Shown here: piece after piece, positions 1 through 5,762 of the stretch
How positions within the stretch are numbered: the first letter of the stretch is position 1
Layout: each line of letters starts with the position of its first letter
From: Acidimicrobiia bacterium
Lineage (GTDB): Bacteria; Actinomycetota; Acidimicrobiia; Spongiisociales; UBA5794
NCBI GenBank assembly: GCA_029934555.1
Contig: JAOZMA010000090.1
Location: 1 to 5,776, forward strand
DNA: 5,776 nucleotides
Direction of reading: 5' to 3'
Program-made: the position numbers and the translations under genes
Notes under the pieces: generated by a model
Database searches by the model: none
Told to the model about the DNA's origin: nothing
Seen by the model: the letters and a program-made list of their open reading frames with translations, nothing else

Positions 1-755
1 GCGGTGCGTGCGTACACCTCTTGCTTATCCTGTCGGGCCTGGGTGTAGTCGGGCTGGACGACCGGCTCCATGTAGATGACGTCGGCGACCCCGATGGCTT
101 CATCGATGTGGTCGACGATGCGGTAGTTGGTGCCCATCTCATCGAGTTCGGCGAGGAACTCGGGGAGCGGCGACATCTCTTCGGGCGCCAGGATGATCAT
201 CTCGGCGTCGAACTGAGACAGCGCATATCCGAGCGAGTGCATGGTGCGCATGCGGTGATCGCCAACGGCGAGGATCGTCTTGCCGTCGACCGACCCGATT
301 TCCTTGGTGATCGTGTAGAGGTCGGTGAGGATCTGGGTCGGGTGCTCGCCCCAGCCGTCGCCACCGTTGATGACGGGGATCGAAGACCACCTGGCGGCCT
401 CATGAGGTGCGCCCTGGTCGAAGTGGCGCATCACGATGACGTCCCCGTAGAACTCCAGCATGTGCATGGTGTCCTTGATCGACTCCTGGTAGAAGTCACC
501 GGCACGCGTCATCTTGGCATCGGAGAACCCGGTGACATGACCGCCGAGGCGATGCATGCCGGCTTCATGAGCGAGGCGTGTGCGGGTCGATGGCTGATAG
601 AACGCGGTCACCAGCGTCTTGTGCTTCAGGAGATCGGTGTTCCGACGCTCCCTGGCGATCGGCTCAAGCCGATCGGCGATCTCGAAGAGGTGGAAGTACT
701 CGCTCCGCTCAAATTCTTTGAGCGAAAGGATGTCGCGGCCGGCGAAGCTACGCAT
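1..755 (-). CDS. PyrB-like aspartate/ornithine carbamoyltransferase family protein, cut by left edge
   Basis: The frame is open from an ATG at 755-753 to the window edge, giving 251 residues of an expected 300 or so; the C-terminus lies outside. Seen: the carbamoyl-phosphate motif STRTR at residues 56-60, followed by LAHEAGMHRLGG much as in E. coli PyrB; MRH at 109-111; GDG then HPTQ at 138-141; and an Arg at 170 in MRTMHSL, matching PyrB Arg167. These place it in the ATCase branch of the superfamily, acting in the cytoplasm. Odd points: the mobile loop at about 81-92 lacks the Ser80/Lys84 pair of ATCase, and the TRVQ motif carrying Arg229 reads MEPVVQ at 229-234. Aspartate is therefore doubtful as substrate, though carbamoyl phosphate probably is still used. 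The start is supported by AAGGAGG six bases upstream. It is divergent from the GntR gene, suggesting shared control. Family is sure; the exact reaction is unknown. Confidence 0.88.
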   Translation of the reverse strand, partial: MRSFAGRDILSLKEFERSEYFHLFEIADRLEPIARERRNTDLLKHKTLVTAFYQPSTRTRLAHEAGMHRLGGHVTGFSDAKMTRAGDFYQESIKDTMHMLEFYGDVIVMRHFDQGAPHEAARWSSIPVINGGDGWGEHPTQILTDLYTITKEIGSVDGKTILAVGDHRMRTMHSLGYALSQFDAEMIILAPEEMSPLPEFLAELDEMGTNYRIVDHIDEAIGVADVIYMEPVVQPDYTQARQDKQEVYART

Positions 756-761
756 GGGTGC

Positions 762-768
762 CCTCCTT
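762..768 (-). promoter_or_regulatory. Shine-Dalgarno site of the left carbamoyltransferase
   Basis: Read on the minus strand the bases are AAGGAGG, then a six-base spacer and the ATG at 755. This is a near-ideal ribosome binding site and fixes the start of the minus-strand gene. Confidence 0.8.
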
Positions 769-780
769 CAGGCTGGCTTG

Positions 781-811
781 TTGGATTGGTCATACCATAG
801 TACGATATGAT
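781..811 (+). promoter_or_regulatory. Candidate promoter of the gntR-led operon
   Basis: An AT-rich island sits between the divergent genes. On the plus strand, TTGGAT (781-786) can pair with GATATG (804-809) at 17 bp spacing, or with TATGAT (806-811) at 19 bp. A minus-strand -10-like TACTAT lies at 802-797, but no good -35 was found for it. Transcription from the plus promoter would start near 815-820, leaving only about 20 bases before the regulator's ATG. This is visual matching only. Confidence 0.4.
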
Positions 812-815
812 GACC
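788..815. promoter_or_regulatory. Imperfect palindrome, candidate GntR operator
   Basis: GGTCAT (788-793) and ATGACC (810-815) form a perfect 6-bp inverted repeat. The inner bases add four more symmetric pairs around GTAC (800-803), so 10 of 14 pairs match. It covers the candidate -10 region of the divergent promoters. GntR dimers bind palindromes in such places and often regulate their own gene, so this is the most likely operator. That the neighbouring regulator binds it is inference. Confidence 0.5.
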
Positions 816-838
816 GTACGCCAGTCAGAATCTTTCGA

Positions 839-1570
839 ATGATCACACGCAACCCATCACTCACCGATCAGGTGAAGACGAACATCAAAGAACGCATCGT
901 CAACGACGAGTTCGATGACGGCCGGATCCCCCCGGAGACGGAGCTGGCAAGCGATCTCGGCGTCAGCCGCACGACCGTGAGAGACGCACTCACCCGGCTC
1001 GAGAACGAAGGTGCGATCTACCGCAGGCAGGGAGCCGGCACGTTCGTCAACGAGCCAGGGTTGCAGATCAAATCCCGCCTCGAGGACATCTGGTCCTACG
1101 AACAGCTCCTCGAAGACCATGGCTACACACCGTCGGTCCGCGTGTTGTCGAGCCACGCCCGCCCCGCCGATGACGAGACCACCGAGATCCTCTCCCTCGA
1201 TCCGAACACTCCCGTCCTCATCATCGAGAAGGTGTTCCTCGAGGACGACGAGCCGGTGATGCTGACCGTCAACCAGATCCCCACCCGGATCGTCCACGAC
1301 GCCGAGTACGAGGAAGACGAAGCCACCCCGGTCTACCAGTTCCTCGAGGATCACTGCGACCGCACGCTCGGCTACTACCTCTCTGAGATCATTCCCGTAT
1401 CCCTCGACGCCGACACGGCGGCGAAGCTCGGGGTTGAACCCGGTACGCTGGCGATCTCGTTCAACGAGATCGGCTTCGACCAGAACAACGAGCCCATCGT
1501 GAGGGCGACGTCGTATTTCCGCGACGACCTCCTCAGGTTCCGGCTCATCCGACGGAGGAGCGGGACATGA
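839..1570 (+). CDS. GntR-family (HutC/UTRA) transcriptional regulator
   Basis: A 243-residue cytoplasmic DNA-binding regulator, the usual length for the HutC subfamily. Residues about 9-70 form the GntR winged helix: IPPETELASDLGVSRTTVRDAL is the helix-turn-helix (about 30-51), followed by LENEGAIYRRQGAGTFV, the wing. Residues about 80-238 match the UTRA ligand-binding domain, with VLIIEKVFLEDDEPVML (126-142), the IP after it and LGYYLSEI (177-184). UTRA domains bind small effectors such as sugars, urocanate or other metabolites; the effector here is unknown. The ATG at 839 is preferred over one at 758 because it gives the normal family length and leaves the promoter and operator free. No clear Shine-Dalgarno site precedes it, which suggests low expression. 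The divergent carbamoyltransferase and the enzymes downstream are the likely targets. Confidence 0.93.
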   Translation: MITRNPSLTDQVKTNIKERIVNDEFDDGRIPPETELASDLGVSRTTVRDALTRLENEGAIYRRQGAGTFVNEPGLQIKSRLEDIWSYEQLLEDHGYTPSVRVLSSHARPADDETTEILSLDPNTPVLIIEKVFLEDDEPVMLTVNQIPTRIVHDAEYEEDEATPVYQFLEDHCDRTLGYYLSEIIPVSLDADTAAKLGVEPGTLAISFNEIGFDQNNEPIVRATSYFRDDLLRFRLIRRRSGT

Positions 1571-1597
1571 TCCCGCATGAACAGATCCACGAGCTGC

Positions 1598-1604
1598 AAA
1601 GGAG
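1598..1604 (+). promoter_or_regulatory. Shine-Dalgarno site deciding the YgeW-like gene's start
   Basis: AAAGGAG lies six bases before the ATG at 1611. A TTG at 1608 is in frame directly before it but would be only three bases from this site, so the ATG is the start. Confidence 0.8.
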
Positions 1605-1610
1605 CAGTTG

Positions 1611-2585
1611 ATGCAGACATACCTGCACGGTCGCGACATGATCACGACCCAGGAATGGACAAAGGACGAACTCAATACGGTGATCGACGTCGCCATCGAC
1701 CTGAAGCGTCGCCGGGCCCTCGGCGAACTGCATCCGCTCTTGGACGACAAGGTTCTTGCGATGCTGTTCTTCTTCTCGAGCACACGGACCCGTGCGAGCT
1801 TCGAAGCCGGCATGGCTCAGCTCGGCGGACACGCCATGTTCCTCGACTCCACCGCCACGCAGATCGGCCACGGCGATACGTGGAAAGAGATCGGAGACAT
1901 CCTCGGCCGCTACGACGACGGCATCGCTATCCGCCAGGTCGACTGGGGCATCGGCAATGAGTACATCCGCGCGGTCGCAAACGCCAGCCGCGTCCCCGTG
2001 CTCAACATGCAGTGCGACCAGTATCACCCGTTCCAGGCACTCGCAGACCTCCTCACGGTCATCGAGCAGAAGGGTGATCCCCGCAAGCTCACGATCAACG
2101 TCTCCTACGCATACGCGTCGAGCTATCAGAAGCCCATCTCGGTCGCACAGAGCGAGATCCTGCTGATGACCCGCTTCGGAGCGAACGTGCGCCTCACCAG
2201 GCCACCTGAGTTCAAGCTCCAGCCGGAGATCGTGGCCCAGGCCCAGGAGAACGCCAAGAAGTACCACGGCTCGTTCGAGATCCTCGAGGACTTCGACGAA
2301 GGCATGGTTGGCGCAGACGTCGTCTACGCCAAGTCGTGGGGCTCGATGGTCACGACGTCCGACCACGAAGAGTCGGCGAAGATCTCCGAGAACTACACCG
2401 ATTGGATCGTCGACCCGAGGCGTATGGAGATGGCAGACGAAGACGCCATCTACATGCATCCGCTCCCGGCAGATCGCAACATCGAGGTCACCGACTCCGT
2501 CATCGACGGTCGTTGGAGCCGCGTGTTCGATCAAGCCGAGAACCGGCTCCACGTCCAGAAGGCGGTGATGGCGCTCACAATGTGA
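1611..2585 (+). CDS. YgeW-like knotted carbamoyltransferase
   Basis: A 324-residue cytoplasmic member of the aspartate/ornithine carbamoyltransferase superfamily. Seen: the carbamoyl-phosphate loop STRTR (57-61), Arg108 in AIRQ, HPFQ (139-142) where HP[CT]Q is usual, KSWG (241-244), HPLP (283-286) and ENRLHVQKAV near the end (310-319). Compared from memory with E. coli YgeW, similar stretches include the N-terminal GRDM...TKDEL, IGHGDTWKEI, GNEYIRAV, NMQCD, the AYASSYQKPISV loop (167-178) and LMTRFG. This loop matches the segment that makes YgeW and N-acetylornithine carbamoyltransferase knotted. The C-terminal part (KSWG, IVDPRRM, AENRLHVQKA) is closer to N-acetylornithine carbamoyltransferase, and the chain is some 70 residues shorter than YgeW. 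HPLP instead of HCLP argues against plain ornithine carbamoyltransferase. It is 40 bases after the regulator gene, so probably co-transcribed. The amine substrate is unknown. Confidence 0.87.
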   Translation: MQTYLHGRDMITTQEWTKDELNTVIDVAIDLKRRRALGELHPLLDDKVLAMLFFFSSTRTRASFEAGMAQLGGHAMFLDSTATQIGHGDTWKEIGDILGRYDDGIAIRQVDWGIGNEYIRAVANASRVPVLNMQCDQYHPFQALADLLTVIEQKGDPRKLTINVSYAYASSYQKPISVAQSEILLMTRFGANVRLTRPPEFKLQPEIVAQAQENAKKYHGSFEILEDFDEGMVGADVVYAKSWGSMVTTSDHEESAKISENYTDWIVDPRRMEMADEDAIYMHPLPADRNIEVTDSVIDGRWSRVFDQAENRLHVQKAVMALTM

Positions 2586-2616
2586 GCGCTATCGTTCGTC
2601 TGTCGGTCCGCACCAC

Positions 2617-2623
2617 GAAAGGA
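2617..2623 (+). promoter_or_regulatory. Shine-Dalgarno site deciding the gdhA start
   Basis: GAAAGGA lies eight bases before GTG at 2632. The in-frame ATG at 2623 overlaps the last base of this site, too close to use it, and the ATG at 2647 has no site. GTG 2632 also gives a length of 448, nearly that of E. coli GdhA (447). Confidence 0.6.
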
Positions 2624-2631
2624 TGAAAGCG

Positions 2632-3978
2632 GTGCAACAGCAATCAATGACGGAGTTCATGGATCACGTCGTCGCGAAGACGGCATCCCAGTTCGAGTTC
2701 CACCAGGCCGTTCACGAGGTCATCGAGTCGGTCTGGCCGGTCTTCGAGCGGGAGCCCAAGTATCTGGAGGCCCGTATCCCCCACCGCATGGTGGAGGCGG
2801 AACGGATCATCATCTTCCGGGTCCCCTGGGTCGACGATTCAGGAACCGTGCAAGTCAACCGTGGCTTCCGCGTCGAGATGAACAGCGCCATCGGCCCGTA
2901 CAAGGGCGGTCTTCGTTTCCATCCGACGGTGAACCTGGGAATCCTCAAGTTCCTGGCGTTCGAGCAGACGTTCAAGAACGCTCTGACGACGCTGCCGCTC
3001 GGCGGAGGGAAGGGTGGCTCTGACTTCGACCCGAAGGGCAAGACCGACAACGAGGTCATGCGGTTCACCCAAGCGTTCATGAACGAGCTCTATCGGCACA
3101 TCGGCATTCGGACCGATATCCCCGCCGGGGACATCGGCGTCGGCGGGCGCGAGATCGGCTTCATGTTCGGGCAGTACAAGAAGATCGCCAACCAGTTCTC
3201 CGGCATCCTCACCGGTAAGGGCATCGACTGGGGCGGAAGCCTCATCCGGCCCGAGTCAACCGGGTACGGAACTGTCTACTTCGCAGAAGAGATGTTCCGG
3301 GCGAAGGGTGACAGCATCAACGGCAAGACGATCCTCATCTCCGGATCGGGGAACGTGGCCCAGTACGCCGTGGAGAACGTGAACCGGCTCGGAGGCAAGG
3401 CAGTTACCCTGTCGGACTCCGGCGGATTCATCTACGACGCCGACGGCATCGATGCGGAGAAGCTCGCCTGGGTGATGGACCTGAAGAACGTCCGGCGCGG
3501 CCGGATCAGCGAGTACGCGGAGAAGTACGGAGTTCCGTACTACGCAGGACAGCGGCCCTGGGGCATCGAAGGCGCCGACGTGGCACTCCCCTGTGCAACG
3601 CAGAACGAGCTCGATCTCGATGATGCGAAGCAGCTCGTGGAGCACGGTATTCGGATCGTCGCCGAAGGGGCGAACATGCCGACCGAGCCCGATGCCACGC
3701 AGCTCCTCATCGAGAGCGGCGTGCTGTTCGGCCCCGGCAAGGCGGCCAACGCCGGCGGTGTCGCGACCAGCGGTCTCGAGATGGCTCAGAACGCCGGGTT
3801 CACGTCATGGACCCGTGAAGAGGTCGACGCGAAGCTGCTCGGCATCATGACCGACATTCACCGCAACTGTCGCGAGACCGCAGAGGAATACGACGCACCA
3901 GACAACTACGTCATCGGAGCGAACATCGCAGGCTTCCGCAAGGTGGCAGATGCGATGCTCGACCAGGGCGTGGTGTAA
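2632..3978 (+). CDS. gdhA: NADP-type glutamate dehydrogenase
   Basis: Interconverts 2-oxoglutarate plus ammonium and glutamate, in the hexameric cytoplasmic small-subunit GDH family. From the GTG start it has 448 residues and follows E. coli GdhA almost without gaps. Seen: the substrate-site lysines in IGPYKGG (Lys91) and FKNALT (Lys115), the catalytic lysine in GGGKGGSDFDPKGK (Lys127), the catalytic Asp in PAGDIGVGGRE (Asp167), and GKG...GGSLIRPESTGYG. A Rossmann motif, SGSGNVAQYA (237-246), is followed by SDSGG (261-265), which fits NADP(H) use as in GdhA. PCATQNELD and AEGANMPT are also intact. All key residues are present, so it is probably active and usually assimilatory. It follows the YgeW-like gene by 46 bases and is probably in the same operon. 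An ATG at 2623 would add three residues; the ribosome site favours the GTG. Confidence 0.97.
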   Translation: MQQQSMTEFMDHVVAKTASQFEFHQAVHEVIESVWPVFEREPKYLEARIPHRMVEAERIIIFRVPWVDDSGTVQVNRGFRVEMNSAIGPYKGGLRFHPTVNLGILKFLAFEQTFKNALTTLPLGGGKGGSDFDPKGKTDNEVMRFTQAFMNELYRHIGIRTDIPAGDIGVGGREIGFMFGQYKKIANQFSGILTGKGIDWGGSLIRPESTGYGTVYFAEEMFRAKGDSINGKTILISGSGNVAQYAVENVNRLGGKAVTLSDSGGFIYDADGIDAEKLAWVMDLKNVRRGRISEYAEKYGVPYYAGQRPWGIEGADVALPCATQNELDLDDAKQLVEHGIRIVAEGANMPTEPDATQLLIESGVLFGPGKAANAGGVATSGLEMAQNAGFTSWTREEVDAKLLGIMTDIHRNCRETAEEYDAPDNYVIGANIAGFRKVADAMLDQGVV

Positions 3979-3982
3979 GGAG
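3977..3982 (+). promoter_or_regulatory. Shine-Dalgarno site overlapping the gdhA stop codon
   Basis: AAGGAG shares its first two bases with the TAA of gdhA (3976-3978) and lies eight bases before ATG 3991. Translation of the small gene is probably coupled to gdhA. It supports ATG 3991 over the TTG at 3985. Confidence 0.7.
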
Positions 3983-3990
3983 ATTTGATC

Positions 3991-4383
3991 ATGAGAAGGA
4001 AAGTCGTTGGCTACTTCGCAGGAACCGATTCGGCATTGTTGACCGACCTGGTCTGTGACGAGTACGACACGGTGCCGATCTCGAACGGGTTCGACAACCA
4101 TGGCATGAACGTTCGGATCATCAACAACGAGAACCGGGTCGATCTCTTGATCGGGTACGTCCACAAGATATTCGCCCCGGCAGACAGCGTGCAACCGGGA
4201 GGAGTCACCTACCAGGACATCTTCCATGTCTGCCGTACGTTCCAGATCCCGCTCCTCCTCGAGGTCCACTCCAATCTCCATGAGAAGGCCAAAGCGCTCT
4301 TCGAGGACATCCCCGACTGCGTGAACTTCGTGGATCCGAGTGAGATGCTCGCGAAGTCCCGCGAGGTCTTGAACGGAGACTGA
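3991..4383 (+). CDS. Unrecognised 130-residue protein, possible methylglyoxal-synthase-like fold
   Basis: I do not recognise the family. It is a soluble-looking alpha/beta protein with no signal peptide or membrane segment. It begins with a beta-strand-like KVVGYFAG (4-11). The segment ENRVDLLIGYVHKIFAP (47-63), then a Val, an Asp at 76, Cys81 and QIPLLLE (85-91) resembles in order and spacing the ENxLDLVIF...DPL...P..DV..L...C...IPL pattern of methylglyoxal synthase. The same fold is the allosteric domain of carbamoyl phosphate synthetase, which would suit a locus with two carbamoyltransferases. However, the phosphate-binding TGTTG of methylglyoxal synthase is absent, so that activity is unlikely. 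A regulatory or small-ligand-binding role is inference. The gene starts 12 bases after the gdhA stop, so it is almost surely co-translated with gdhA. The gene is real: its ribosome site is strong and its codon use matches the neighbours. Confidence 0.82.
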   Translation: MRRKVVGYFAGTDSALLTDLVCDEYDTVPISNGFDNHGMNVRIINNENRVDLLIGYVHKIFAPADSVQPGGVTYQDIFHVCRTFQIPLLLEVHSNLHEKAKALFEDIPDCVNFVDPSEMLAKSREVLNGD

Positions 4384-4392
4384 GGAACACTT

Positions 4393-4430
4393 CGGCGTTC
4401 CCCGACCACATCTGTGGATGGGGAACGCCG
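4393..4430 (+). terminator. Strong hairpin, possible intra-operon terminator or RNA processing site
   Basis: CGGCGTTCCCC (4393-4403) pairs perfectly over 11 bp with GGGGAACGCCG (4420-4430). Inside, CCAC (4406-4409) pairs with GTGG (4414-4417) around ATCT, with two-base bulges on each side. No T-run follows on either strand, so it is not a textbook intrinsic terminator. U-less hairpins do act as terminators or as 3'-end stabilisers in some high-GC bacteria. It lies nine bases after the small gene's stop and would reduce or set apart expression of the aminotransferase. Confidence 0.55.
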
Positions 4431-4465
4431 ATGGCTCCCATCACAATTGGATCGCACACAACCCG

Positions 4466-4478
4466 AACGGTGACCGTT
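4466..4478. promoter_or_regulatory. 13-bp palindrome AACGGT-g-ACCGTT
   Basis: A perfect 6-bp inverted repeat with a one-base centre, 33 bases before the aminotransferase start. It could be a binding site for a dimeric regulator controlling an internal promoter. It does not resemble the palindrome at 788-815. Such short palindromes also arise by chance. Confidence 0.25.
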
Positions 4479-4496
4479 GCGTTGTCATCGCTCAGC

Positions 4497-4502
4497 AAGG
4501 AG
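4497..4502 (+). promoter_or_regulatory. Shine-Dalgarno site deciding the aminotransferase start
   Basis: AAGGAG lies nine bases before ATG 4512. It makes that ATG, rather than the upstream in-frame ATG at 4431, the likely start. Confidence 0.75.
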
Positions 4503-4511
4503 TCCCAAGAC

Positions 4512-5705
4512 ATGCGCATCGCCAACCGGATCGCCAACCTCGGAACTGAGACGGCATTCGCCGTGTCGGGCGAGGCAGCAGTATTCGCGGCCGAGGGGAA
4601 CCGGGTCTATCCGTTCCACCTCGGAGACATCAACCTGCCAACACCTTCAACCGTGGTCGACGGATCCGCGAAAGCGATCGCCGATGGGAAGACCGGCTAC
4701 TGCCCGAACGCGGGAATTCCACAGCTACGCGAAGCTCTTGCCGCCGACGTCGCGGCCTCTCACAACACCGAGTACACCGCCGAGAACGTGGTGATCCAAC
4801 CTGGTGGAAAGCCCACGATCGGCAAGTTCATCCTGACCGTGATGAACCCGGGCGACGAGGTGCTCTACCCGAATCCGGGCTACCCGATTTACGAGTCCCA
4901 GATCGAGTTCAACGGCGGTATCGCCGTGCCCTACGGATACGTCGAAGGGACCAGCAACTTCGAGTTCGACTTCGATTCGATCGAACGCGGGATCACCGAC
5001 AAGACCCGGATGATCATCCTCAACGACCTTCAGAACCCGATGGGCGCTGAGTGCTCGATCGAAGAGCATGAGAAGCTGGCCGAGCTCGTCCTCAAACACG
5101 ATCTGTACGTCCTCGCAGATGAGGCCTACTTCGACATGCGGTACTCGGGGAAGAGCACGTCGTTCGTCGAGCAGCCGGGCATGGCAGATCGCACCGTCAT
5201 CCTCTACACGTTCTCCAAGAAGTTCGCGATGACCGGATGGCGCCTTGGTGCGAGCATCGGGCCGAAGGAGCTCGTCGACGTGATCGCCAAGATCAACGTC
5301 AACGACGAATCCTGCTCGAACCACTTCATCCAGTACGGAGCCCTCGCAGGCCTCGAGGGTGATCAGAGCGAACCCCAGGCGATTCTCGATACGCTCGAGG
5401 AGCGAAGAGATGTCACGGCTGCAGGTCTGAACGCCATCGACGGGATCCACACGTTCACACCGAACGCCACGTTCTACCTGTTCCCGAACGTCACTGAGTT
5501 GATGGCACGCAAGGGCATGGAGGACTACGAAGAGTTCCGCCGTGCGGCGCTTCACGCAACCGGCGTGTCGTTCACTTCGCGTATCCACTTCGGACGTGAA
5601 CTCGTCGGCGAGCCGAACAAGTACATCCGTTTCGCCTACTCAGGCATCAACGTCCCCGACATCGAAGAAGGCCTGGGCCTGTTCAAGGAGTGGGCGGAAG
5701 AGTAG
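4512..5705 (+). CDS. Class I PLP-dependent aminotransferase (aspartate aminotransferase-like)
   Basis: A 397-residue fold-type I aminotransferase, normal length for the AspC/AAT family, cytoplasmic. Seen: FHLGDINLPTP (35-45), KTGYCPNAGIPQLREA (60-75), PGGK (97-100), the cofactor-site Asn in NDLQNPMGA (Asn175; NPNNPTGA is usual), DEAYFDM with Asp203 and Tyr206, the PLP lysine in TFSKKFAMTGWRLG (Lys236), and YIRFAYSG with Arg373, matching the arginine that binds the substrate carboxylate. The enzyme should move an amino group between an amino acid and an oxo acid, most often with 2-oxoglutarate/glutamate; the donor is not readable. The changed NDLQNPMG motif and KNVND-like INVNDESCSNHF stretch (261-272) suggest a divergent subgroup. 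Starting at 4431 would add 27 residues with no family match. It is probably functionally linked to the upstream genes, but the hairpin before it may separate its expression. Confidence 0.93.
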   Translation: MRIANRIANLGTETAFAVSGEAAVFAAEGNRVYPFHLGDINLPTPSTVVDGSAKAIADGKTGYCPNAGIPQLREALAADVAASHNTEYTAENVVIQPGGKPTIGKFILTVMNPGDEVLYPNPGYPIYESQIEFNGGIAVPYGYVEGTSNFEFDFDSIERGITDKTRMIILNDLQNPMGAECSIEEHEKLAELVLKHDLYVLADEAYFDMRYSGKSTSFVEQPGMADRTVILYTFSKKFAMTGWRLGASIGPKELVDVIAKINVNDESCSNHFIQYGALAGLEGDQSEPQAILDTLEERRDVTAAGLNAIDGIHTFTPNATFYLFPNVTELMARKGMEDYEEFRRAALHATGVSFTSRIHFGRELVGEPNKYIRFAYSGINVPDIEEGLGLFKEWAEE

Positions 5706-5756
5706 ATCAGTAGATCAGAGAAGAAGTAGAGCAGTAGAGCAGTAGAGCAGTAGAGC
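5701..5756 (+). repeat. 8-bp tandem repeat AGTAGAKC
   Basis: Two copies of AGTAGATC (5701-5716), a degenerate unit AGAGAAGA (5717-5724), then four perfect copies of AGTAGAGC (5725-5756). The first copy contains the aminotransferase's TAG stop. The unit length is not a multiple of three, so TAG stops fall in all three frames. The purine bias and regularity are unlike the rest of the window. Confidence 0.85.
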
Positions 5757-5762
5757 AGAGAA

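Larger units (their letters stand above)
4384..4511 (+). other. 128-bp intergenic gap with hairpin and short palindrome
   Basis: This is the largest gap in the plus-strand series. It holds the hairpin at 4393-4430 and a 13-bp palindrome at 4466-4478. I could not find a convincing -35/-10 pair. The frame of the next gene is open back to an ATG at 4431 that directly abuts the hairpin, but no ribosome site lies there. Confidence 0.6.

Noticed and set aside
21..800. Long plus-strand open frame of 259 codons opposite the left carbamoyltransferase
   Set aside because: It is antisense to a frame with clear PyrB-family motifs, has no ribosome site and a composition (Val, Asp, Arg, Leu rich) typical of an antisense shadow in GC-rich DNA.
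758..838. 27-residue N-terminal extension of the GntR regulator
   Set aside because: It would run through the divergent promoter and operator, overlap the neighbouring gene's ribosome site, and precede the normal family start.
857..1813. Minus-strand open frame of 318 codons
   Set aside because: It spans the antisense of two real genes, gntR and the YgeW-like gene, and shows no recognisable domain.
1545..2552. Minus-strand open frame of 335 codons
   Set aside because: It is opposite the YgeW-like gene. No family motif or start signal is visible; it is a mirror of GC-rich third positions.
1611..2585. Ornithine carbamoyltransferase of an arginine deiminase pathway (arcB)
   Set aside because: The SMG and HCLP signatures of ornithine carbamoyltransferase are missing, KSWG and a knot-type loop are present, and no arginine deiminase or carbamate kinase gene is in view.
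3991..4383. Functional methylglyoxal synthase
   Set aside because: The TGTTG phosphate-binding motif and the surrounding catalytic residues are absent; only a loose fold-like pattern remains.
4431..4511. 27-residue N-terminal extension of the aminotransferase, as a leader or targeting peptide
   Set aside because: There is no ribosome site at 4431 because the hairpin abuts it. The extension lacks a hydrophobic core, and the site at 4497-4502 clearly serves ATG 4512.
4725..5588. Minus-strand open frame of 287 codons
   Set aside because: It is antisense to the aminotransferase, whose PLP motifs are intact; no independent support.
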